DNA of 64,000 bases from positions 45,632 through 109,631 of the forward strand of contig DAOUIF010000081.1 of the NCBI GenBank assembly GCA_034423575.1, in the 5' to 3' direction. This document shows positions 8,440 to 16,083 of the stretch, piece after piece. The notes under the pieces are model-generated. The model searched no databases and was not told where the DNA came from. It worked only from the letters and a program-made list of their open reading frames with translations. Within the stretch, counting starts at the first letter, position 1. Each line of letters opens with the position of its first letter. The position numbers and the translations under genes are program-made. The DNA is from Bin87 sp034423575 (lineage in GTDB: Bacteria > Chloroflexota > Dehalococcoidia > Lucifugimonadales > UBA3495).

Positions 8440-8807
8440 CCGTCCCGACGTACGATTTCAGCAGCGAGGACGCGGACGGCCTCGGTCAGATAGGTCAGGC
8501 GAGTCTGCACCGGCAAATCCAGCGGCCGGAACTCCTCGACCTGGTCGACTTCCAGCACGCCGACTACCCCGGGGATGGCGGTCACGTCCAGTTCGGCGAT
8601 TGTGCCGTCCGGCGTGACGACCACGCACCCCAGGTCGATCAAGGGAGGCGGATTGAGATCCAACTCAATCGCCTGTATCGTTGTCATCCCCAGGAAGGCA
8701 GGAAATGGCCGCAGCCGCCCGCACAATTCGGCAACGATCGCTTCGAGCCCCGCGCTTGCCAGCCACAGGGCGTCTTGGTATTCGCCGCGTTGATTCTCAG
8801 CGGTCAT
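8436..8807 (-). CDS. Hypothetical protein
   Basis: This 123-residue protein has a plausible composition: alternating hydrophobic and charged residues, an N-terminal helix (YQDALWLASAGLEAIVAEL) and a beta-rich centre with DLGCVVVTPDGTIAELDV. I do not recognise the family. There are no membrane segments, cysteine pairs or nucleotide-binding motifs. It converges on moaC with a 4 bp overlap and diverges from the tRNA gene at 8888. The phrase on pages of such proteins (VVVTPDGTIAEL) could suggest a small beta-sheet domain, but no function can be assigned. Confidence 0.65.
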   Translation of the reverse strand: MTAENQRGEYQDALWLASAGLEAIVAELCGRLRPFPAFLGMTTIQAIELDLNPPPLIDLGCVVVTPDGTIAELDVTAIPGVVGVLEVDQVEEFRPLDLPVQTRLTYLTEAVRVLAAEIVRRDG

Positions 8808-8811
8808 TCGA

Positions 8812-8841
8812 TTGACAACGCGGACGGGCGAGTCTTACCAT
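8812..8841 (+). promoter_or_regulatory. Putative promoter of the CAT-anticodon tRNA
   Basis: TTGACA at 8812-8817 is followed after 18 bp by TACCAT at 8836-8841. The tRNA begins 46 bp downstream of the -10 box. The -35 is a perfect consensus and the -10 is moderate. Confidence 0.45.
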
Positions 8842-8887
8842 TGAACAGTCTGCGGTAGCATCGGCGTCTGGTCGAGGCCGCTCGGTA

Positions 8888-8962
8888 GGCGACGTAGCTC
8901 AGTGGCAGAGCGGGCGCTTCATAAGCGCTAGGTCGTTGGTTCGAATCCATCCGTCGCCACCA
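8888..8962 (+). tRNA. tRNA with CAT anticodon (probably elongator Met)
   Basis: The cloverleaf is complete. The acceptor stem GGCGACG (8888-8894) pairs with CGTCGCC (8952-8958), followed by discriminator A and an encoded CCA. The D arm is GCTC/GAGC. The anticodon stem-loop is GGCGC-TTCATAA-GCGCT with anticodon CAT. The T arm is GTTGG-TTCGAAT-CCATC with one T-T mismatch. The G1:C72 pair and the absence of three G:C pairs in the anticodon stem argue against initiator tRNA. Elongator Met is most likely, but tRNA-Ile2, whose CAT is modified to lysidine, cannot be excluded from sequence alone. Confidence 0.93.
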
Positions 8963-8979
8963 TCGCTCCGTGCGAGCCC

Positions 8980-9017
8980 AAACGAAAGCCGGGTCACACG
9001 ACCCGGCTCGTTTGTTT
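8980..9017 (+). terminator. Rho-independent terminator after the tRNA
   Basis: The stem AGCCGGGT (8987-8994) pairs with ACCCGGCT (9001-9008) around a six-base loop, followed by CGTTTGTTT. Flanking AAACG and CGTTT extend the stem. It also separates the tRNA from the convergent PAC2 gene. Confidence 0.8.
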
Positions 9018-9032
9018 CTCTGTGGGCGCTAC

Positions 9033-9944
9033 CTAATTGTCGCGCTGCCCAAATTCCTCGCCCAGTTCGCTGAGGAACTGCTCGATTTCGGGTGACAGCG
9101 GCACCGCCTCTTCCTGGCTGGCGGTTTCTTCGGCTGGCGCGCTCTCGGCCTCGTTGGTGTCGTAGTAATCTTCCATCTGCTTGATGAGGCCCTGAAGATC
9201 GGAGTTCCGTTCCACGGCGGCGTTCAACTCGCGATACTGCCGTTGGCCGCGCCGCGTGGGCGCTAGGTCAGCCGGGATCTCCGAGTATACGGACGACAAC
9301 ACCTCGATCATGCGCGCCGTCCCATTGTAGTCCTCATCCAATTGGACATACTGCGGGAGGTGCACCATGAAGTTGATCGCCTCGATCTCCATCTTGTCGA
9401 TGCCGTCGGACACCAGGTTCATTATCGTCGTGGGTCCCTGGTAGGTGCTGCCGCGCAGTTTCAGATTGGGCACCGACCGCGATTGCGGGACCGAGCCCAG
9501 GGAACCGGTAACCAGAAGGGGCCGGGTATGCGGCACAGCGTCGTACATGGCGCCCAGCCGGCAGTACCTTTTCACATTGAACTTTTCGACAACTTCCAGG
9601 ATGGAGTCGGTGTAGGTCTCGCTGTTGGCGTGCGGTTCACGCAGGTGGAAGAACAGGTAGTCCGGGCCGTTTTCCGTCGTGGCGTACCGGATGATGCTGT
9701 TGGGAATGCGAACCCGCCGCTCGTTATCCACCAGGCGCATGCTGGGGCGATAGCGGGTGAAGTCAAAGAACTCGCCGGGGCGATGCAACCTCCCCAATTC
9801 CTTGGAACCGAGGTACCGCTCCAACCGGTTGAGCGTTAGCGTGCCGACGCTGCCAACATCCACCCACGGGCGGATCATGGCGAAAACGTGCGGGTCACGC
9901 AGTTCGGGCAGGGGTTCCTGTAGTTCAAAAGCGCCTACTCTCAT
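9033..9944 (-). CDS. PAC2-family (proteasome assembly chaperone-like) protein
   Basis: The 303-residue protein resembles the PAC2 family: an N-terminal ELQEPLPELRDPHVFAMIRPWVDVGSVGTLTLNRLERYLG, then GPDYLFFHLREPHA and a central Gly-rich stretch TRPLLVTGSLGSVP. In eukaryotes PAC2 proteins chaperone the proteasome. In bacteria, chiefly Actinobacteria and Chloroflexota, their role is unknown. The last 50 residues are very acidic and Glu/Ala-rich and probably disordered. It is divergent from the flavin monooxygenase gene at 10098, and the shared 153 bp region holds a promoter with a palindrome. No catalytic residues are recognised. Confidence 0.85.
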   Translation of the reverse strand: MRVGAFELQEPLPELRDPHVFAMIRPWVDVGSVGTLTLNRLERYLGSKELGRLHRPGEFFDFTRYRPSMRLVDNERRVRIPNSIIRYATTENGPDYLFFHLREPHANSETYTDSILEVVEKFNVKRYCRLGAMYDAVPHTRPLLVTGSLGSVPQSRSVPNLKLRGSTYQGPTTIMNLVSDGIDKMEIEAINFMVHLPQYVQLDEDYNGTARMIEVLSSVYSEIPADLAPTRRGQRQYRELNAAVERNSDLQGLIKQMEDYYDTNEAESAPAEETASQEEAVPLSPEIEQFLSELGEEFGQRDN

Positions 9945-9987
9945 GGTAACGATATCTTGCCAGAGTTGCCCTTGTAATTCAAGGTTT

Positions 9988-10023
9988 ACGGCGGTTGAAC
10001 CGCCGTCTCCGTTGGCTTAAAAT
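9988..10023 (+). promoter_or_regulatory. Promoter with palindromic operator-like element
   Basis: TTGAAC at 9995-10000 and TAAAAT at 10018-10023 are spaced by 17 bp and point towards the monooxygenase gene at 10098. A perfect inverted repeat, ACGGCGGTT-g-AACCGCCGT (9988-10006), covers the -35 box, as a repressor operator would. Confidence 0.5.
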
Positions 10024-10097
10024 GCCATCACCCTACGGTTCCCGCTCACGGGATACCGTCTTTGGCGCGTTTCGCGCCCGATTGCGGGAGGCATTTG

Positions 10098-11297
10098 ATG
10101 ATTACCACCTTTGACAGCCTGTACGCAGGGCACGTTGACATGGACAACGTGGGCTATGCGGGTACCGCGGTCAATGACCGCACCTTCTCCGACGAGTACC
10201 TCGCGACGGCGTTCGACAAGGGCGTCGCCATAGCCCAAACCCTGGACAAATACGGCTACGACACGTTCTGGATGGCCGAGCACCACTTCCAGCCGGAAGG
10301 GTACGAATGCATTCCCAACCTGCTGATGTTCATCGTACACCTAGCCCACGTGACCGAGCGGTTGCGATTCGGCTGCGGATTCAACATCGCCCCCATGTGG
10401 CACCCATTGCGCCTGGCTGAGGATTTCGCCATGGCTGACTGGCTCACCAAAGGGCGGGTGATCTTCGGCGTGGGCCGCGGCTACCACACCCGGGAGGTCG
10501 AATCCTTCGGCTCTCCGCTGATGGACCAGCCCGCCAACCGCGAGCTCTTCGAGGAGCAGGTGGAGGTCATCTTCAAAGCGTTCCACGAGCGCGCTTTCTC
10601 CCACCAGGGCAAGCACTACAACTTCCCACCGCAGGGGGTGCCCTATCGCGGCTACCCCCTGGAGGAGATCACCCTCGTTCCCCGTCCCAAGAATCTTCCG
10701 GTGGAGTGCTGGCAGCCCATCCAGGGCGGCACTGGCCGCGCCCTGGAATTCATGGCGAAGATGGGCATCAAGGGCGTCATCGGCGGAGGCTCGTCCGAGG
10801 GCGGAGCCATGGACGGGATCATGCACGGCTACCGCGACGCGCTCCGGCGCAACGGCAATCCGGACGCCGAACTGGGAGAGGACCTGGCGGTCGGCTTCCA
10901 TTTCCAGATCGCACCCACTGTAGAGGAGGCTGCTCGTACGGCTGCCCGTTACTACGAAGAAAACCTCAAGATGTTCGGGCCCCTACGCCTGACTCGCGGC
11001 CTTTCCGAGCAACAAATCCGGGACATCAGTAACCCGGCGGTGGCACCCACTGCCGGCCTGCCCACTATCGAGGACGCCATCGAGAACGGCAGCGTCCTCG
11101 CCGGCCCGCCCGACCGCATCATCGAGCTGTTGAAGGGCGTCGAGGAACGGTACCCCGGCCTGGAACGGGTCCAGGTCGGCCAGCCTGTGGGCACTCCGCA
11201 GTCCATGATCCTGGAGCAATTGCAGCAGTTTGCCGAAGAGGTCATGCCCGCCTTCAAGGACATCAAGGTCGAGGTGGCCGTACCCGCCGACAACTAA
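10098..11297 (+). CDS. Luciferase-like flavin-dependent monooxygenase (LLM class)
   Basis: This 399-residue TIM-barrel flavoenzyme belongs to the bacterial-luciferase-like family, which uses FMNH2 or F420H2 to oxidise small organic substrates. Family features are DTFWMAEHHFQPEGYECIPN, the barrel strand RLRFGCGFNIAPMWHPLRLAEDFAMAD and GRVIFGVGRGYHTREVESFG, which resembles the FMN-phosphate-binding turn. The start at 10098 is chosen for GGGAGG at 10086-10091. An upstream in-frame ATG at 10062 has no such site. A terminator follows at 11324. The substrate is unknown. At least two further LLM genes occur in the window (16084, 51677). Confidence 0.92.
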   Translation: MITTFDSLYAGHVDMDNVGYAGTAVNDRTFSDEYLATAFDKGVAIAQTLDKYGYDTFWMAEHHFQPEGYECIPNLLMFIVHLAHVTERLRFGCGFNIAPMWHPLRLAEDFAMADWLTKGRVIFGVGRGYHTREVESFGSPLMDQPANRELFEEQVEVIFKAFHERAFSHQGKHYNFPPQGVPYRGYPLEEITLVPRPKNLPVECWQPIQGGTGRALEFMAKMGIKGVIGGGSSEGGAMDGIMHGYRDALRRNGNPDAELGEDLAVGFHFQIAPTVEEAARTAARYYEENLKMFGPLRLTRGLSEQQIRDISNPAVAPTAGLPTIEDAIENGSVLAGPPDRIIELLKGVEERYPGLERVQVGQPVGTPQSMILEQLQQFAEEVMPAFKDIKVEVAVPADN

Positions 11298-11323
11298 TCA
11301 GTGCCGCTGATCCCTAACGCGTC

Positions 11324-11352
11324 CGGGGCGAATGAACATTCGCCCCGTTTTT
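11324..11352 (+). terminator. Rho-independent terminator
   Basis: CGGGGCGAA (11324-11332) pairs with TTCGCCCCG (11339-11347) around a six-base loop and is followed directly by TTTTT. It is a textbook terminator for the upstream monooxygenase gene. Confidence 0.9.
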
Positions 11353-11480
11353 GCTGGGTCTATGGTAACTGGGCAACTGCCCCGCGACCGACCATGACCA
11401 ATTCGGTGACATTTGTACAGCGTCGGTGCGACCGTCCGCCTGCTATGCTGAATGTGCAATCTTGATTGGGAGATTTACCC

Positions 11481-12266
11481 ATGCCAGAAATCACCGAATA
11501 TCCGTCCGGCTTTCCATCCTGGGCCGACCTGCTCTGCAAAAACGGACAGTCTGCCAAGGATTTTTATTCCTCCCTGTTCGGCTGGACCTACGATGACCAT
11601 CCCGCAGGGCCGGACATGGTCTACACCATGTTCAGCCACAACGGTGTGCCCGTCTGCGCGTCCGCCGAACCGGGGCCCGGCCAGGAAAACCTGCCGCCCC
11701 ACTGGAGCGTGTACGTCACCGTCGACGACCTGGAAGCTGCCGTGGCACGGGCGCGGTCAGCCGGAGGGAACGTGCTCATGGAGCCATTCGACGTGCTGGA
11801 CGTGGGCAGGATGGCCATTGTCCAGGATAAGGAAGGCGCGTTCGTACGGTTGTGGTACCCAATCGCTCATGCCGGCGCCGGCAAGATGCACGAACCCGGC
11901 GCGCTCTGCTGGTTCGAGCTGGCAACGACCGACCCGGAGTCCGCCTCGGCTTTTTATACCCAGTTGCTGCAGGCCGAAGCTGAGCCTGACCCGAATACCG
12001 ACTTCTCGTACACGTTGGTCAAGGTGTCGGGAGTACAGGTTGCCGGCATCGTCCAAATCGGCGAAGACTGGGGGCCGGTGCCGCCCAACTGGGGCGTGTA
12101 TTTTGGCGTGGACGATGTGGATGCCGCTACTGCCAAGGCCCAGGATCTCGGTGGCAGCGTCATCGTGGAACCCCGCGATATCGAGGACTTCGCGCGGTTT
12201 GCCGTTCTCCGGGATCCGGACGGCGCGGTTTTCAACATCCTGACATTGAACGAGTGGCCGGCGTAG
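11481..12266 (+). CDS. VOC-family protein (two glyoxalase/bleomycin-resistance-like modules)
   Basis: The 261-residue protein is built of two vicinal-oxygen-chelate modules: residues about 5-125 (FPSWADLLCKNGQSAKDFYS, then LFGWTYDDH) and about 130-261 (ALCWFELATTDPESASAFYT, then YFGVDDVDAATAKAQDLGGS). Such pairs form one metal- or ligand-binding pocket in lyases, dioxygenases and antibiotic-binding proteins. It most resembles the family annotated as glyoxalase/CFP-30-like hydroxylase in actinobacteria. The ATG at 11481 has GGGAG 8 bp upstream; an in-frame TTG at 11466 is disfavoured. It is flanked by terminators on both sides, so it is probably monocistronic. The substrate is unknown. Confidence 0.9.
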   Translation: MPEITEYPSGFPSWADLLCKNGQSAKDFYSSLFGWTYDDHPAGPDMVYTMFSHNGVPVCASAEPGPGQENLPPHWSVYVTVDDLEAAVARARSAGGNVLMEPFDVLDVGRMAIVQDKEGAFVRLWYPIAHAGAGKMHEPGALCWFELATTDPESASAFYTQLLQAEAEPDPNTDFSYTLVKVSGVQVAGIVQIGEDWGPVPPNWGVYFGVDDVDAATAKAQDLGGSVIVEPRDIEDFARFAVLRDPDGAVFNILTLNEWPA

Positions 12267-12289
12267 TCTTCGGGGCGTCGCGGCGCTGA

Positions 12290-12318
12290 TGGGGCGTCCG
12301 GTTCGGACGCCCCATTTT
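12290..12318. terminator. Bidirectional hairpin terminator
   Basis: GGGGCGTCCG (12291-12300) and CGGACGCCCC (12304-12313) form a 10 bp stem with a three-base loop, followed by ATTTTC on the plus strand. It lies between the convergent VOC and deacetylase genes and overlaps the end of the latter. Confidence 0.8.
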
Positions 12319-13235
12319 CATTGCATCTGTTGCAGGCTTCCCGGCGGATATTTCTCCAACCACCATCGCGCTATTTCATCCCGCCGAGCGAACCAGACCC
12401 CGGGGTGGCTCCGGGCATAGCGCAGGAACCGGTCCAACGCCCGTGACCGGGCCGGCCGGCCGGCTATACGGCAATGCAACCCCACTGACATCATCTTGGG
12501 GTGAGTACGGCCTTCCTCGTAGAGCACGTCGAAGGTATCTTTCAGGTACTCGTAGAAGTCGCCCACGCTGTTGAGCCCACCCCTCCAGAAACGGGAGTCG
12601 TTGGTCTCGAAGCTGTAGGGAAGCACCGGCCAAGGCTTGCCATGCACCTCGGTGTAATACGGCAGGTCGTCGTTGAAGACACCGCTGTCGTAAATGAAGC
12701 CGCCCTCTTCCACCACCAGGTCCCGCGTGTGCACGCTGGGTCCATAGCGGGTGAACCAGCCGACGGGTCGAATGCCGGTGGTCTGCTCCAGGGACTCCAC
12801 GGTCATGCGGATTGCTTCAGCTTCCTCGTCGCGCGTCTTGTTGTGGTACTCCTCCCAGCGGTAGCCGTGGCCGCAGACCTCGTGGCCCCGTTCGACCACG
12901 GCCCGCGCCACCTCGGGGTTGCGCTCGAAGGCCACTGCGCAACAGAAAAACGAGCCTTTGACGCTGTACTTGTCCAGTAAGTTGAGGATCCGCCACACGC
13001 CGACTCGGCTGCCGTATTCGAAGAACGATTCGTTGAACAGGTCGCGCTGCCCTGCCGGTACCGGCGAAGGCACCTCGTTGTTGGTCTCGTGGTACGCGTC
13101 GCCATCCAGCAGCGACGCCTCGCTGCCCTCTTCGTAGTTCACCACGACCGAGACGGCGATGCGGGCGCCGCCGGGCCATTCGATGACCGGCGGGTTGGCG
13201 CCATAGCCGATGAAATCGCGATCCAAATCAGTCAT
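12318..13235 (-). CDS. Polysaccharide deacetylase / allantoinase-like (NodB-homology) protein
   Basis: The 305-residue protein has the NodB fold used for metal-dependent deacetylation or amide hydrolysis. Its beginning, GGARIAVSVVVNYEEGSEAS, and the GHEVCGHGYRWEEYHNKTRDEE segment (HGxR/W motif) match the PuuE-type allantoinase and peptidoglycan-deacetylase subgroup. The latter segment supplies the metal histidines. It ends with RIAGRPARSRALDRFLRYARSHPGVWFARRDEIARWW, also typical of that subgroup. A cytoplasmic enzyme is likely, since no signal peptide is seen. The start is preceded by AGGGGG. It overlaps the upstream nuclease gene by 8 bp. The real substrate (allantoin, cytosine derivative or glycan) is uncertain. 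Confidence 0.88.
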   Translation of the reverse strand: MTDLDRDFIGYGANPPVIEWPGGARIAVSVVVNYEEGSEASLLDGDAYHETNNEVPSPVPAGQRDLFNESFFEYGSRVGVWRILNLLDKYSVKGSFFCCAVAFERNPEVARAVVERGHEVCGHGYRWEEYHNKTRDEEAEAIRMTVESLEQTTGIRPVGWFTRYGPSVHTRDLVVEEGGFIYDSGVFNDDLPYYTEVHGKPWPVLPYSFETNDSRFWRGGLNSVGDFYEYLKDTFDVLYEEGRTHPKMMSVGLHCRIAGRPARSRALDRFLRYARSHPGVWFARRDEIARWWLEKYPPGSLQQMQ

Positions 13236-14280
13236 GCGGAAATGCCCCCTGATCGATTTTCCCGGCGATGCTTCTCAATTGTTCGACGACGAACTGTGCC
13301 CGCGCCCGCGAATCTAGATCGGGAGTCGGGGTTTCCAAGAGCACACTGTAATCGTTGTCGTGACCTCGGACATTGCCTCGTCGCCCAAGATCACCCAATC
13401 GCTCGTGAACTTCCGCGGTAGTAACTTGGCCGGGTTTACTTCCGTACTCGTTGAAAACCAACCACATGAGCCGCCCGGTCTCATCCATACCGCGGTAGTT
13501 CAAGCCGAGAAACGCATATGCTCCAGACAAACACAAGAACCTGCCTGGGAACTCGCGCCATCCTCCCCAAGACAAACCACTGGTGTCAACCCATCCTTCT
13601 CTTTCAGCTTGGTTGACGGCATCGCGAACGAGTTCTCGCAATACATCGTCCCTGCTCGTGTCCGACGCATCGTACTCGGCTGACGCCACCCCACGCAGTT
13701 CGCCAATCTCAAACAAAGCTCGGTTGTCAGTGTTTTTCTGCGCCGCTTCCTCCAGTCGATCAAGCACCAGGTCCCACGTAGTTAGTATCAGCGTACGGCC
13801 GCTGCTGATATGCGAAGCCGCCCTGATTCCCGCACCACTTTTGGCGGTCTCCATCACGCAGTCGCAGCTCCGTAGCCGGGCAATCAATTCATCCCAAAGT
13901 TGTTCCGAGTCGCACACACGGTATTTCGGCGCGATTACCAAAAGCACCGAGGCGGCATCGGTCGGCAGTTGATTCCAATACGAAACAGGTTGGTGGCGAG
14001 TCAACGCAGCCCAAAATTTGGACTCGACGAATGCGACTACGTTGCCACACTCGTCTCGACAGGCCAGATCCGGCACCCCCTTGTCAGCCGAAACCACGCG
14101 AGAGTTCGCGGAGGTAACCTCCGAAAGTTCAGGTACAGTGTCGCGCAAAAATCCCACGAAACCAGCCCGAGCTTCCGACGAACGATTTAGGATCCATCCC
14201 AAGGCATCGGTGGCCGCGTCTTCGCGTGCGCTGACATACCGCCGCATTATGAAACTCAACAACGTATGTGCGGTAGTCAT
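13228..14280 (-). CDS. PD-(D/E)XK nuclease-like protein
   Basis: The 350-residue protein carries a classical PD-(D/E)XK nuclease core. GVPDLACRDECGNVVAFVES supplies the Pro-Asp and the Glu-x-Lys (ESK) of the catalytic triad near residues 70-92. It is preceded by a conserved-looking N-terminal helix with EDAATDALGWIL, as in defence-associated relatives that start with a TEAFAYLL-like motif. The C-terminal 150 residues have no recognisable domain. The start at 14280 has GGAGG at a 9 bp spacing; the open frame continues upstream without such a site. It is a lone gene among metabolic genes, and no methylase, helicase or toxin partner lies nearby. A role in restriction or phage defence is only inferred. 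Confidence 0.7.
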   Translation of the reverse strand: MTTAHTLLSFIMRRYVSAREDAATDALGWILNRSSEARAGFVGFLRDTVPELSEVTSANSRVVSADKGVPDLACRDECGNVVAFVESKFWAALTRHQPVSYWNQLPTDAASVLLVIAPKYRVCDSEQLWDELIARLRSCDCVMETAKSGAGIRAASHISSGRTLILTTWDLVLDRLEEAAQKNTDNRALFEIGELRGVASAEYDASDTSRDDVLRELVRDAVNQAEREGWVDTSGLSWGGWREFPGRFLCLSGAYAFLGLNYRGMDETGRLMWLVFNEYGSKPGQVTTAEVHERLGDLGRRGNVRGHDNDYSVLLETPTPDLDSRARAQFVVEQLRSIAGKIDQGAFPHD

Positions 14281-14418
14281 GCTTTGGATCCTCCAATCGA
14301 CCGAGTTCATGCCTGTCTCAAGATACAGCAGGCTACCCCAACTGGACAATTCCAGCCCTACGGTACAAAATGCCGCCAATTCCGAGCCAAGATCGAGCTG
14401 TCGCTCACGGTGGCCATA

Positions 14419-16041
14419 ATGACGATTCCCATGGCATCTACACAGAAACTTACCCCGCTGCTGTTCCTGGAACGCAGCGCCGCCGTGTATCCGCACCGGG
14501 CCGCGTGCATTTACAACGGCGCCGTCACCACCTATGCGCTTTTCTACGAGCGTGTGCGGCGACAGGCCGCGGCTTTGCGCAGCGTGGGCGTCGGGCCGGG
14601 AGACCGAGTCGCTTTCCTCATCCCGAACCTGCCATCCATGCTTGAGGCCAACTTCGGACCCATGGGTATCGGGGCCGTGCTGGTGGCCCTGAACATCCGC
14701 CTCTCGCCCCGGGAGATCGCTTACATCCTCAATCACTCCGGCGCCAAGGTGCTAGTGTTCGATTCCGAGCTGGCCGACACCGCGCGCCAATTGCGGGACG
14801 ACTGTCCGGGCGTCGAGACCTACGTACAGGTGCGCGACACTGCCCCGCTTGCCACCGACATCCCCGGCCCTGAATACGAGCAATGGCTCGCCTCCGTGGA
14901 CCCACTGCCCGAACTGCCGGGGCCGGCCACCGAGAACGACACGCTGACCATTAACTACACGTCCGGCACCACCGGAATGCCCAAGGGCGTGGAGTACACG
15001 CCGCGCGGCGCATACATCAATGCCCTGGGCGAGGCCATGGAAATGGGCATGAACTGGCGCAGCATCTACCTGTGGACGCTGCCCATGTTCCACGCCAACG
15101 GGTGGTGCTTCCCCTGGGCGGTGACCGCCGTGGGCGGGGCTCACGTCTGCCTCAGGCGTGTCGATCCAGCCGAGGTTTATCGACTAATCCGCGAGGAATC
15201 GGTCACCCACCTCTGCGCCGCCCCCACGGTGCTCACCGGGCTTTATGCCGCCCCGGAGGCAGCCACCGCCGACCTCTCCGGCCTGACGATCATGACCGCC
15301 GGCGCGCCGCCGGCTCCCCAAGTGATCCGCACCATCGAGGGCATGGGCGCCGAGATCATCCACGTTTACGGGCTGACCGAGACTTACGGCCCGTGCACTG
15401 TCGCCGCCGGGCAACCAGAGTGGGACGCCATGGGCAGCGACGACCTGGCGCGCGTCAAGGCCAGGCAGGGCGTGCCTTTCGTCGTGTACGGCACGGGTCT
15501 CCGCGTGGTTGACGAAGACATGGACGACGTCCCACGAGACGCCGAGACCATGGGCGAGGTGGTCATGCAGGGCGACGCCGTGATGAAGGGTTACTACGAC
15601 GACCCTGATGCCACGGCGGAGGCATTCCGCGGCGGTTGGTTCCATTCCGGCGACCTTGCCGTCTGGCATCCCGACGGCTACATCGAACTGCAGGACAGGT
15701 CCAAGGACATCATCATCTCCGGCGGCGAGAACATCTCCAGCCAGGAAGTCGAGAAGGTCATCATGGAGCACCCGGGCGTGCTGGAGGTCTGCGTCGTCGG
15801 CGTGCCCGACCAGCGCTGGGGCGAGGTTCCCAAGGCCTTCGTCGTGCCCCGGGACGGCGGCCAACTCACGGCCGACGAAATCATCGATTTCACCCGGGAT
15901 CGCATAGCCCATTTTAAAGCGCCTAAGAGCGTCGAATTCGGCGACCTCCCCAAGACCGCTACCGGCAAAATCCAGAAATACATCCTGCGCGATAGGGAAT
16001 GGCAGGGCCAGGAGCGCCGCATCCAGGGTTCGCAGGTGTAA
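14419..16041 (+). CDS. Acyl-CoA synthetase (AMP-binding, fatty-acyl type)
   Basis: This ATP-dependent acid:CoA ligase activates carboxylic acids through an acyl-adenylate. The adenylation motifs are all present: TINYTSGTTGMPKGVEYTPR (phosphate loop), YGLTETYGP, GWFHSGDLAVWHPDGYIEL, DRSKDIIISGGENISSQEVE and the catalytic lysine motif KTATGKIQKYILR near the C-terminus. It has about 540 residues, normal for medium/long-chain or aromatic acyl-CoA synthetases of the AlkK type. Two in-frame starts, 14419 and 14431, are possible. The open frame continues upstream into the divergent nuclease promoter. A monooxygenase gene follows 42 bp later, probably in one operon. Substrate chain length cannot be predicted. 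Confidence 0.94.
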   Translation: MTIPMASTQKLTPLLFLERSAAVYPHRAACIYNGAVTTYALFYERVRRQAAALRSVGVGPGDRVAFLIPNLPSMLEANFGPMGIGAVLVALNIRLSPREIAYILNHSGAKVLVFDSELADTARQLRDDCPGVETYVQVRDTAPLATDIPGPEYEQWLASVDPLPELPGPATENDTLTINYTSGTTGMPKGVEYTPRGAYINALGEAMEMGMNWRSIYLWTLPMFHANGWCFPWAVTAVGGAHVCLRRVDPAEVYRLIREESVTHLCAAPTVLTGLYAAPEAATADLSGLTIMTAGAPPAPQVIRTIEGMGAEIIHVYGLTETYGPCTVAAGQPEWDAMGSDDLARVKARQGVPFVVYGTGLRVVDEDMDDVPRDAETMGEVVMQGDAVMKGYYDDPDATAEAFRGGWFHSGDLAVWHPDGYIELQDRSKDIIISGGENISSQEVEKVIMEHPGVLEVCVVGVPDQRWGEVPKAFVVPRDGGQLTADEIIDFTRDRIAHFKAPKSVEFGDLPKTATGKIQKYILRDREWQGQERRIQGSQV

Positions 16042-16083
16042 CCCGCGGCGGTCGGCCTGGGAACTGAAACAAGGAGGACAGGC

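Noticed and set aside
8888..8962. Initiator tRNA-fMet
   Set aside because: The first pair is G:C, and the anticodon stem lacks the three consecutive G:C pairs of initiators.
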